Positions 1-7,100 of a stretch of DNA of 7,542 bases are shown piece by piece. The DNA is from Chloroflexota bacterium (GTDB taxonomy: Bacteria > Chloroflexota > Anaerolineae > Aggregatilineales > UBA3940). The translations under genes were made by a program, and so were the position numbers. The stretch covers positions 1 to 7,542 of the forward strand of contig JAADYZ010000097.1 in NCBI GenBank assembly GCA_010092775.1. The letters run 5' to 3'. The notes under the pieces are model-generated. The model did not search any database and was not told the origin of the DNA. It saw only the letters and a list, made by a program, of their open reading frames with translations. Position 1 is the stretch's first letter. Each line of letters begins with the position of its first letter.

Positions 1-107
1 ACAAAGGTCCGAATCGCGGAGAGAAGGGTTGATCCCACAACACCCAATCCAAACGCGATCGCAGCCACCCGGTAGATCGCTTCAACTAGCACAATACTCA
101 CTCCCAT
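1..107 (-). CDS. 5' end of a leftward membrane-protein gene, cut by the window edge
   Basis: Reading leftward from the ATG at 107-105, the frame stays open for 35 codons to the window edge. The peptide begins MGVSIVLVEAIYRVAAIAFG and continues through a hydrophobic stretch to residues SAIRTFV, so it looks like a first transmembrane helix followed by a basic residue. An in-frame TAA lies four codons upstream (119-117), making this the first possible ATG. A Shine-Dalgarno-like GAGG sits five bases before it, and a good promoter lies at the right distance. These agreeing signals make it a real gene start despite the short length. The product cannot be named: the N-terminus is compatible with small ion-channel-like or other multi-pass membrane proteins, but that is only an impression. 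It is transcribed divergently from the glycan genes and shares their control region. Confidence 0.7.
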   Translation of the reverse strand, partial: MGVSIVLVEAIYRVAAIAFGLGVVGSTLLSAIRTF

Positions 108-129
108 CCTAGCCTCTTAGATACGCGGA

Positions 130-158
130 ATTATGGCCGAGTTCGCTAACACGGCCAA
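130..158 (-). promoter_or_regulatory. Sigma70-type promoter for the leftward gene
   Basis: On the minus strand there is a -35-like TTGGCC (158-153; 4 of 6 to TTGACA), a spacer of exactly 17 bases, and a -10-like CATAAT (135-130; 5 of 6 to TATAAT). Transcription would start near 123, giving a leader of about 16 bases that just contains the GAGG ribosome-binding site before the ATG at 107. The agreement of promoter, ribosome site and start codon is the main support. It is the best promoter in the window, but was found by eye only. Confidence 0.6.
134..157. repeat. Inverted repeat TGGCCG-N12-CGGCCA, possible operator
   Basis: TGGCCG at 134-139 is the reverse complement of CGGCCA at 152-157, with 12 bases between. 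The arms overlap the -10 edge and the -35 element of the leftward promoter, and their centres are 18 bp apart, less than two helical turns. That is a plausible place for a dimeric repressor to act, but six-base GC-rich arms can occur by chance. No regulator gene is present in the window. Confidence 0.3.
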
Positions 159-193
159 ATCTCACATGGAACAAAGCAACCGTTTCAAGCGTC

Positions 194-202
194 TGCTATA
201 GT
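194..202 (+). promoter_or_regulatory. Candidate extended -10 promoter element for the rightward genes
   Basis: The sequence TGCTATAGT holds a TGn extension directly before TATAGT (197-202; 5 of 6 to TATAAT). No convincing -35 lies 16 to 18 bases upstream, but extended -10 promoters can work without one. Transcription would begin near 209 and leave a leader of about 140 bases before the glycosyltransferase start at 351, long enough to hold the 26-codon open frame and regulatory structure. Confidence 0.35.
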
Positions 203-222
203 GAAGCCACGCACAAAGGGCC

Positions 223-230
223 GTGTACAC
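223..230. repeat. Perfect 8-bp palindrome GTGTACAC
   Basis: GTGTACAC is its own reverse complement and lies in the middle of the divergent control region, downstream of the candidate extended -10 at 194-202. With the outer C221/G232 pair it becomes a 12-base palindrome with one mismatched pair. It could be an operator half-way between the two transcription units. A single short palindrome is weak evidence. Confidence 0.2.
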
Positions 231-251
231 CGTTTCCTTGGTGATCAATTC

Positions 252-280
252 TTGCATCTCTCGATTATCTTGCTGATACT
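252..280 (+). promoter_or_regulatory. Second, weaker promoter candidate for the rightward genes
   Basis: TTGCAT (252-257) and GATACT (275-280) are separated by 17 bases. They match the -35 and -10 consensus at only 3 and 4 positions. A start near 287 would give a leader of about 65 bases. It is listed as an alternative to the extended -10 element upstream; at most one need be real. Confidence 0.25.
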
Positions 281-289
281 AGAGTCCTT

Positions 290-370
290 ATGAGGGATGA
301 AACTGTCATGAGGACAGCGCCAACTCGCACCTCGCGATTGGGTCAGGCAGATGGCGAACTCGCAGCTTGA
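290..370 (+). CDS. Possible 26-codon upstream ORF overlapping the glycosyltransferase start
   Basis: An open frame runs from ATG 290 to TGA 368-370 and encodes a basic-to-neutral 26-residue peptide beginning MRDETVMRTAP. A second in-frame ATG at 308 is preceded by GAGGG 11 bases upstream, the clearest ribosome-site-like sequence in this region. The frame is +1 relative to the glycosyltransferase gene and overlaps its first 20 bases, so ribosomes ending here would be placed close to ATG 351, which has only a weak AGG of its own. The peptide has no recognisable domain. Translational coupling is an inference; this may equally be a chance open frame. Confidence 0.25.
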   Translation: MRDETVMRTAPTRTSRLGQADGELAA

Positions 371-2414
371 AACTTCAGCCCCTAGAAGGGGCACGCCTGT
401 GTGGGTCATGGCAATCCTGCTCGCTGTGATTGTCTTTGGTGTTGGCCTACGACTCTATCAGCTTGGGGCGCAACCCGCCGGGCTATATCAAGACGAGGCG
501 GTCAATGGGCTCGACGCTTTGGCAATACTGCAAGGCGAGCTTCCACTCTACTTCCCAGCCAACAACGGACGCGAGCCACTCTTTGTTTATGTCATGGCCC
601 TCACGACAGCCCTCTTTGGCAACACGATGCTGGGTGTACGGGCGGCGTCAGCCCTGCTCGGTATCGCGACAATTGGGGCCGTCTACTGGCTAGGCGCCGT
701 TTGGAAAAGTCCGCGTTTGGGCCTGTTGTGCGCCGCCGTGATGAGCAGTCTGCTGTGGCATGTGCATCTGAGCCGAGTGGGGTTCCGCGCCGTCTCGCTG
801 CCCCTGCTGATCGCGCTGTGCTTTGCACTGGCCGGGGTGGCAATCAAAACGCGTTCCAAAGTCGCATGGATTGGCGCTGGGGCGGCCTACGGCCTCCTGT
901 TCTACACCTATCTACCCGCGCGCTTTTCTCCATTGGCATTGGCGCTCAGCCTCCTCTACGCCTGGGTCTGGCATCGCGATTGGTTCATGGAGCAAATCAG
1001 CGACCACTGGCGCGATTATCTGTGGGCCTTCGCTGCCGCTGCCATCGTCTTGCTGCCGCTGGCCTGGCTGACCCTCAGCCAACCTGAGCTGGTGTTCGGG
1101 CGCAGCGGGCAGGTCGCCATCTGGAATCCGGCAGTGCATCAGGGCAATCCCATTGGAACAGCGTTGAACAGCATCGGCTCCAGTCTGGGGATGTTCACCT
1201 GGCGGGGTGATTGGATTTGGCGTCATAACGTGCCCAACCGCCCTGTTTTTGATCTGCTCTTGAGTATGGCTTTTTTCCTGGGTCTGCTGCTGGCGGGACA
1301 GCGTTGGGGCGTCTCGCCAGCGCTAGCGATCAGTGTGATCTGGCTGGTGGTGATGCTGCTGCCAACCACACTGGCCGAGGATGCACCGCACTTTCTGCGG
1401 GCGGTGGGTGTCCTGCCAATGGCAGCCATTATCCCGGCGCTGGCGCTGGATGAAGGGCTCGACCTCCTGGAGCGCCTTGAGACGCAACCGGTCCTCAAGC
1501 GCTTGCTGCCCATCGGACTGGCCTTGGTGCCGGTCGTCAGTATGGGCTTCACTACCCGCGATTACTTTGGCTGTCGCGGGCCTTTTGCCTTGTCCCTCAA
1601 TGGCTTTAACTACGTCGGCTGCTATCAAAGCGATGAGGTGCGCGGATTCTTCTTTCAGCAGCAGGCTACCGAATTAGCGCTTGAGGCGAACGAAGCGCCG
1701 GGTGCGCTCATTATTGATCAGCGCTTCTGGGAGTCTTTCCCCTCGCTGCGCTATTTGCTCGACCCCCAACGTGAAATCATCCTCGTTGAAGAAACCGAGA
1801 ACCTACCACAGATCGATCCGCCATTCACCGTCATCGCCTGGCCACACGGCGACCTGAGCCGGGTCTATGAGGGCCTGCAAAGCAATCTGCACAGTGAGGC
1901 TCAGGTTAGCGTGGTTCCTGGCCCCGACACACGGGGAGACAACGACCCCACATCCTATCAACTCTATGTGATGTGGCAGGTCACGACGGCTAACCACAAT
2001 CCTGAACCGCTGGCCCGCTTTGCCAATGATCTCATCTTGGAGGATGTCAACCTAGAGCGCAACGGAGCGCGCTTGTCTGTGGCCCTGTCATGGCGATCAG
2101 ATCAGCCTTTGGCGTCATCAGCGCGTGTTTTTGCTCACCTATTGGGCGACAACCCCGGCGAACTGCTGGCGCAAGTCGATGAGCCGCCGGGCACTATCGC
2201 CTATTCGCCTTTGTCCTGGCCTCAGGGAAGCGTTATCATTCACCCGATAACGCTCATGTTACCACCCGGTGAGGCCCAATCCGCCCCGACCGCCTGGCAA
2301 ATCCGCGTAGGGCTGTACGACCCTGTCTCCTTAGAACGCATTCCGCCGGTCGAAAGCCGGGTACCAACAGGCGACGACGCCTTGTTGATTGACGTTGCGC
2401 CGTCACAAGACTGA
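351..2414 (+). CDS. GT-C/GT39-like integral membrane glycosyltransferase with C-terminal extracytoplasmic beta-sandwich module
   Basis: This 687-residue protein looks like a dolichyl-phosphate-mannose/ArnT-type (GT39, GT-C fold) transferase, which in known families moves a sugar from a lipid phosphate carrier to an acceptor outside the membrane. After a short cytoplasmic tail, a first helix (about 17-37) leads into a loop with the acidic pair D48-E49, the usual site of the catalytic acid in GT-C enzymes. Other family-like motifs are REPLF (74-78), HLSRVGFRA (139-147), YLPARFSP (187-194) and the APHFLRAVG segment (345-353). About 11-12 helices end near residue 400. An extracytoplasmic region (about 401-550) follows with C408 and C424, which could form a disulfide. 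Residues 554-684 form a beta-rich module also seen in the large gene at 4110. The start is fixed by an in-frame TGA at 309-311 with no earlier ATG. Donor and acceptor are unknown. The next gene begins 36 bases downstream, so the two are probably cotranscribed. Confidence 0.88.
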   Translation: MANSQLETSAPRRGTPVWVMAILLAVIVFGVGLRLYQLGAQPAGLYQDEAVNGLDALAILQGELPLYFPANNGREPLFVYVMALTTALFGNTMLGVRAASALLGIATIGAVYWLGAVWKSPRLGLLCAAVMSSLLWHVHLSRVGFRAVSLPLLIALCFALAGVAIKTRSKVAWIGAGAAYGLLFYTYLPARFSPLALALSLLYAWVWHRDWFMEQISDHWRDYLWAFAAAAIVLLPLAWLTLSQPELVFGRSGQVAIWNPAVHQGNPIGTALNSIGSSLGMFTWRGDWIWRHNVPNRPVFDLLLSMAFFLGLLLAGQRWGVSPALAISVIWLVVMLLPTTLAEDAPHFLRAVGVLPMAAIIPALALDEGLDLLERLETQPVLKRLLPIGLALVPVVSMGFTTRDYFGCRGPFALSLNGFNYVGCYQSDEVRGFFFQQQATELALEANEAPGALIIDQRFWESFPSLRYLLDPQREIILVEETENLPQIDPPFTVIAWPHGDLSRVYEGLQSNLHSEAQVSVVPGPDTRGDNDPTSYQLYVMWQVTTANHNPEPLARFANDLILEDVNLERNGARLSVALSWRSDQPLASSARVFAHLLGDNPGELLAQVDEPPGTIAYSPLSWPQGSVIIHPITLMLPPGEAQSAPTAWQIRVGLYDPVSLERIPPVESRVPTGDDALLIDVAPSQD
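2010..2402 (+). other. C-terminal beta-sandwich module of the glycosyltransferase (residues 554-684)
   Basis: This part of the protein lies after the membrane region and reads as alternating beta strands. Its landmarks are an F-A-x-D-L start, a VALSW strand, the VFAHLLGD strand followed by AQVDEPP, then YSPLSWPQG, an LPPGE turn and the closing IRVGLYDP strand. The same order occurs in the last module of the 4110-7439 gene: VTW, IFIHLFDP, AQLDTMP, YPTSRWLEGE, LPPGSY, then IGLGWYQ. A sugar-binding or protein-contact role is inferred only from its location. Confidence 0.65.
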
Positions 2415-2438
2415 CGCACAAACATGGTAGTAGACAAT

Positions 2439-2444
2439 AAGGGG
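2439..2444 (+). promoter_or_regulatory. Ribosome-binding site that supports the TTG start at 2451
   Basis: AAGGGG lies six bases before TTG 2451, a normal spacing. An upstream in-frame ATG at 2424 runs into TAG at 2445-2447. The next in-frame ATG (2517) would remove most of the signal peptide. The site therefore decides in favour of the TTG start. Confidence 0.7.
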
Positions 2445-2450
2445 TAGACA

Positions 2451-4055
2451 TTGAGCCAAGCAACTCCCACTCGCAGCCTGCCGATCGCGCTGAGCGTTCT
2501 ACTGGCTGTATTGATCATGAGCTTGTCGACGATGCCCGTCGCAGGAGCACCGTCCGAACAGGCCAACCTGATCCGCAATCCGAACTTTGAGGGGGGCTCC
2601 TATCAGTGGAACGGCGATGCCGCCCTCTCGATCCCGAATGAATGGACTCCCTGGTGGAGCACGGGCGCCTTTACCCGACCGCGCTTCAGCATCAGCAGCG
2701 ACCCCATGCGCGTCCAAAGTGGCAACACCTCCGCAGCCATCTGGGAGGAGTTTGTCACCTATGATGCTGGCTTCTACCAGGTGGTTCAGGCCACCCCCGG
2801 CGATGTGTTCCGCTTCCAGGCCTGGGCCCAGATCTGGTCTAGCGATGATCGCGACAACACCAGTGTATCGACAAGTGACATCAAGGTGGCGATCGGGATT
2901 GACCCAGAAGGTGGCTCCGATCCGAATGCCGCGCGCATCCTTTGGTCGGCCCCACTCAGCCCGCGTGACAGCTTCCAACAGCTTACGGTTGAGGCTACCG
3001 CCGCCAACTCACAGATCACGATTTGGATGCGCGCGCGCCCAGATTGGGCCGTGACCAAAAACGAGACCTTTTGGGACAACACCAGTCTGATCATCATCGG
3101 GCAGGAAGAGGTGGAAAACGGAGAAGAGGAAAGCGAGAACCCACCCGCCCAGCCGACGACACCACCCAGTTCTGGGGTGCCAATTGGCAGTATTCCCATC
3201 TCACCGCCCAACGCCGACGGCTCAGTGGTCCACACCGTTAATCCGGGCGAGACCTTGATCGGCATTGCTGTCGCCTATAACGTGGACCTTGATGCCCTCT
3301 ACAGCCTCAACAATCTAAGCTCCGATGTGCTGCAAGTCGGTCAGCAGTTGACGATCGTACCGGCGGGCGGCGAAAGTGGTGGCAGCGATTCCGGCGATGA
3401 CGACGGTGATGCTGGCACAGACGACAGTGGAGAAGAGGCCCCGCCTGAAGAGGAATCTAGCGGTGAAGGCGGCGGCGGCGGCGACAGTGGAGACGACCCC
3501 GACGCTCAGCCAACTGAGGTTGCAGAAGCGCCCGTTGAAACTGAGGAGGAGTCCTCCGAAGCGGGCACCGGTGTCGTCTGTGTGGCAGCCTTCCGCGATG
3601 TAAATGGCAACGGCACCCGCGAGACTGCTCAAGAACCTTATTTGCCCGATATTCTTTTCCGCATCACGCAAGGCACGGAGACCTTCGGCGAATATCAGAC
3701 GGACGGCATCAGCGAGCCGCACTGCTTTGGGGAGCTCCCTATAGGCAGCGGCTACAGCGTGACATGGGCTGGCCAGGATTTCGAGTCAACCTCTAATCAG
3801 ACGGTTGTCGCGGTGGAGGTAGCCAGCGACTCGATCGAGACATTGGAATTCGGTCTGCAATCCATCGGCGGAGCCGAGGATGAGATGGCCGCAGGTGAGG
3901 ACGCCGAAAGCCAAACGGGGCCGCTGGCGGGGCTCCCGGCGGTTCCCACCTGGGTGATCGCGATTGTGGCCGGGTTGGGTGTGATCTTCTTCCTGAGCGG
4001 TATCGGTGCGGTCGTCTACTTCGTCGTGCTGCGCCCGCGCATGAAGAAGATTTAG
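2451..4055 (+). CDS. Membrane-anchored LysM surface protein with N-terminal carbohydrate-binding-like domain
   Basis: The 534-residue product is a modular exported protein. A signal peptide covers about residues 1-33 (basic R8, hydrophobic 10-27, AGA near the cut). Residues 38-216 resemble a CBM4/9-like jelly roll: it opens with NLIRNPNFEGG, has AGFYQ followed by a TPGDVFRFQAWAQ strand, and ends WDNTSLIII. A Pro-rich linker leads to a LysM domain at about 258-303 (HTVNPGETLIGIA to LQVGQQLTIVP), a fold that binds N-acetylglucosamine-containing glycans. Residues 304-372 are a Gly/Ser/Asp/Glu spacer. Residues 375-468 resemble an SdrD-B-like beta domain with the calcium-loop-like DVNGNGTRE (383-391) and the only two cysteines, C377 and C425. 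One helix (about 499-526) followed by RPRMKKI anchors the C-terminus. The start is TTG, chosen for its ribosome site and signal peptide. The likely role is holding polysaccharide or wall at the cell surface; no enzyme activity is evident. Confidence 0.9.
   Translation: MSQATPTRSLPIALSVLLAVLIMSLSTMPVAGAPSEQANLIRNPNFEGGSYQWNGDAALSIPNEWTPWWSTGAFTRPRFSISSDPMRVQSGNTSAAIWEEFVTYDAGFYQVVQATPGDVFRFQAWAQIWSSDDRDNTSVSTSDIKVAIGIDPEGGSDPNAARILWSAPLSPRDSFQQLTVEATAANSQITIWMRARPDWAVTKNETFWDNTSLIIIGQEEVENGEEESENPPAQPTTPPSSGVPIGSIPISPPNADGSVVHTVNPGETLIGIAVAYNVDLDALYSLNNLSSDVLQVGQQLTIVPAGGESGGSDSGDDDGDAGTDDSGEEAPPEEESSGEGGGGGDSGDDPDAQPTEVAEAPVETEEESSEAGTGVVCVAAFRDVNGNGTRETAQEPYLPDILFRITQGTETFGEYQTDGISEPHCFGELPIGSGYSVTWAGQDFESTSNQTVVAVEVASDSIETLEFGLQSIGGAEDEMAAGEDAESQTGPLAGLPAVPTWVIAIVAGLGVIFFLSGIGAVVYFVVLRPRMKKI
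3468..3482 (+). repeat. (GGC)5 microsatellite in the acidic linker
   Basis: Five GGC triplets encode five glycines (residues 340-344) in the disordered spacer between the LysM and the SdrD-like domain. Loss or gain of a triplet would only change linker length, so the tract could vary between strains without breaking the frame. The flanks hold a short direct repeat (GACAGTGGAGA at both sides), which suggests that the linker grew by local duplication. Confidence 0.6.
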
Positions 4056-4075
4056 CTAAGCGACGCAGACCTCTT

Positions 4076-4108
4076 GCGGGAGCAAGCGTCAGTTTGCTCC
4101 CGCTTCTT
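4076..4108 (+). terminator. Intrinsic-terminator-like hairpin just before the third gene
   Basis: GCGGGAGCAA (4076-4085) is the exact reverse complement of TTGCTCCCGC (4094-4103). It forms a 10-bp stem with seven G-C pairs and an 8-base loop. The stem is followed at once by TTCTTT (4104-4109), a short interrupted U-tract, so the element has the form of a rho-independent terminator for the LysM gene, whose stop lies 20 bases upstream. The tail touches the ATG at 4110, leaving no room for a promoter or ribosome-binding site between terminator and gene. It may end most transcripts, attenuate the downstream gene, or act on its translation. The opposite strand has no T-run after the stem. Confidence 0.7.
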
Positions 4109-4109
4109 T

Positions 4110-7100
4110 ATGGACCACCCTCACGACACTTCACAAGGGCGCTGGTGGTTGATAGCCGCACTGCTGGTGGCCTTCCTTGCAGCGCTACCCCTCTTTATCG
4201 ACAGCGGATTCCTCAACACCCGCAGCGGCGGCGACAGCCCCTTTTTGCTCTTCCGCCTGCATCAACTGGAAGCAGCTCTGGCGGATGGCCATTTCCCTGC
4301 GCGCTGGATGCCCGACGCCGCCTTTGGCCTGGGTTATCCTTTCTTCAACTACTATGCCGCACTGCCCTTCTATGTCGCCTGGGCCTTTCGGATACTGGGC
4401 TTTTCCTATGTCATCAGCCTCAAGCTAACTCATCTGCTGGGCTTCTTGATCGCAGCAGCAGCCAGCTTCGCTTGGGTACGGCGGTTCAGCGGGCAGCCCG
4501 CTATGGGCTTTCTAGCATCCGCCGCCTACACTCTGGCCCCCTTTCACATGGTCAACGTCTATGTGCGCGGTGATTCACTCTCCGAGTTCTGGGCGATGGC
4601 CTGGTTCCCGCTGATTTTGCTGGCGCTGCACACCGCCGCCGAGCGACCATCAAGTCGCAGACTGGCTGTCGTGGCGCTCAGTTTTGGGGCGCTGGTGATG
4701 ACTCATAACGTCTCAGCCTTGATCTTTGCACCCTTTGTGGCCATCTACGGCCTGCTGGTGAGCTTCCTCGTCCAAGCTGATGAGGATGCACCTGCACTCT
4801 CCCCACTCGCTCGGATAGGCCTCCTGGGCGGTGCGGGCCTCCTGGGCTTGGCCCTGGCGGCCTGGGTCTGGCTGCCCGCCCTGGCCGAGACAGGCTACGT
4901 TCAGCTTGATGATCAAACCACCGGATTCTTCTTCTACGGCGAGCATTTTCGCGGCTTGGCTACTGATCCCGCCCTGGTGCAAGGGTCTACCTGGGCTTTT
5001 GACTACGACAGCCAGGCGGCGACCTTCAGCATGGGCTTAATTCAAGCGAGCCTGATCGCAGTGGGCCTCCTCGTGTGGATAATCAACCGCCTACGACCTG
5101 ATGCCGATCGGACACCGCTGTGGCAGGATGCTTTTGCATTCAGTGGTTTGCTGCTCAGCACCTTGATGATCACGCCGTTGGCCGAACCGATCTGGGCTGC
5201 GCTGCCGCTGCTGCCTTTTGCTCAGTTTCCCTGGCGCTTCTTGTCCATCCAGGCGCTCTTTGGCGCGCTGATGACCGCGCAAGTCCTGAGTGTTGGACCG
5301 CCGCCTGTGCGAATTGGGCTGGCGGCGCTGCTAACGGGAGCACTGCTGTGGGCGGGCCTGGGCAATCTGCGCCCCACTTTCATCCCGCTGACTGACCACG
5401 ATGTCACCGCCGAACGCCTGCAATGGTATGAATCCTTCAGCGGCAATATCGGCACGACCATTCGCCACGAATACCTGCCACGTTGGACCATGCCACGCCC
5501 TTATACGTCTGAGGTACTGTTGGGTCGCGAGCCACGCGCCAAGTTCTTGAGCGGGAGCGGTCAAGCAGAGCGGCTTGAGGTCGCAGCGGCAGCACAGACC
5601 TGGTCCTTTGCAATTGATGAGGGCGGGGCGGTGCTAGCGCTGCCCCTGCTATATTTCCCCGGCTGGCGGGCACAATTGATCGACGCCGAAGGCAGGCGAA
5701 GCGCGCAGCCTGTCAGCGTACAGGATGGCCTGGGCAGTATCCGGCTTGACCTAGCGCCGGGCAATTATCAGATTCGACTGTGGCTGGGGCGCACACCTGT
5801 GCGGCTGGCTGCCGAGCTGGCTTCGCTGGCTGGATTGGTCGCCATCACTGTGCTGCTCAGGCCAGTTATGCCAGGTCTGGATTACATGAGTGCCTCCTTG
5901 ATCGCTGCGGCGCTGTTGAGCATCGTTGTCGCATCGCTGGTATTGCGCGATGCTCTGCGCCGCCCGCCGCTTGAGGGGTTGATCAGTGCTGATTTCGGCC
6001 AGCAGGCTTATTTCTATCCCCTTGAACTGCCCACGGAACCAGACCCAAGCCGTCTGGCAGCGCCCCCACAACAGGCGGTGCAGGGTGCCCCAAGCTACCC
6101 TCTCGATTCGCCGCCTCCCCTTAGCCCTGGATTGTATTTTCCACAATTCGACGGCCTTGAACGACCAAACCGCGCCACGCTCTACGGCGCACCGCTCGTT
6201 GTCCCTGCTCAAGTAGAGCCCACTGAAGGTGGAAGCCTGGCGAACTTTGGCTCAATCCTCCTGCACCATGTGGAAAGCAGCAGCTATGCCGGTGAGTTCC
6301 TTGTGCGCCTGCTATGGGAGGCCCAAACCGAGGTTACTCAGAACTACGCCGTCGCGCTGCGCCTGATCGATCAGGGTGGCCACGAATGGGCGGCGCTCGA
6401 TACGCAGGCCGGGGCAGCAGGCCTGTATCCCACGGGTTTGTGGCGACCGGGCGAGGTCATCCCCGACCATTATCGCCTCGATTTACCAGACACCATACCC
6501 CCAGGCGGATACATCCTCCGTGTGACTCTCTATGACAGTCGTGATCTTTCTCCGCTGGGGTCGTTCGAGGCGAGCAGCTTTCCTATCGACATGCTGCGCC
6601 GCATGGATGACCCCTGCTCGCTTGAAGAGAACAGCGCGTTGAGTGAGGGGTTGTTCTTCGATGGACTGAGCGCGCCAGAGGAACAAGCACTCGGTGATCC
6701 CCTGACGCTGAGTGTAGCCTGGCAGGTCTGCGAACCGCTCACTGCTGAGTTGACGGGACTGCACTGGGTCTTCAGTGGGCCTGATGGCGATTGGGAGGCG
6801 ACGACACCGCTGGCCAGTGGTTCTGATCCGGTGGATTGGCTGACAGAGGCAGGGCAGTCTGCGCTTGTTTCGCCGTTTTACCGCTTCGATCTCCCGCCAG
6901 ACCTCACACCTGGCAGCTATCAGATCAGCCTGCAAGGACGCGACAGACATGATCAGCCGCTCGGTGCTCCTCTTACCATCGGCACCCTTGAGCTGATTGG
7001 CCGCGAGCGCGTCTTCAGCATCCCAGAGGGATTGGCGCAGGCTTTCGATGTTAGCTTTGGCGACCAGCTCAAGCTGTGGGGGGCGACGCTAACCCAAGAC

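Noticed and set aside
401..1087. 228-codon plus-strand frame overlapping the glycosyltransferase gene
   Set aside because: Its translation is Arg/Cys/Trp-rich and without membrane or domain pattern, while the 351 frame in the same DNA gives a coherent multi-helix GT-C protein.
2499..2978. Antisense open frame of 159 codons within the LysM gene
   Set aside because: It lies wholly opposite a well-supported coding region with clear domains, and its translation is rich in Arg/Gly/Ala as expected of a GC-driven shadow frame.
4074..4109. TTG 4074 as the start of the large membrane protein
   Set aside because: It would encode a polar 12-residue tail (MREQASVCSRFF) made entirely of the hairpin arms and T-tract, with no ribosome site before it. 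ATG 4110 or TTG 4149 is more natural.
5751..6950. Two antisense open frames of about 150 codons (5751-6212 and 6483-6950) inside the large membrane-protein gene
   Set aside because: Both are Arg/Gln-rich without domain-like pattern, sit opposite well-formed transmembrane and beta-module coding sequence, and have no convincing promoter or start context.
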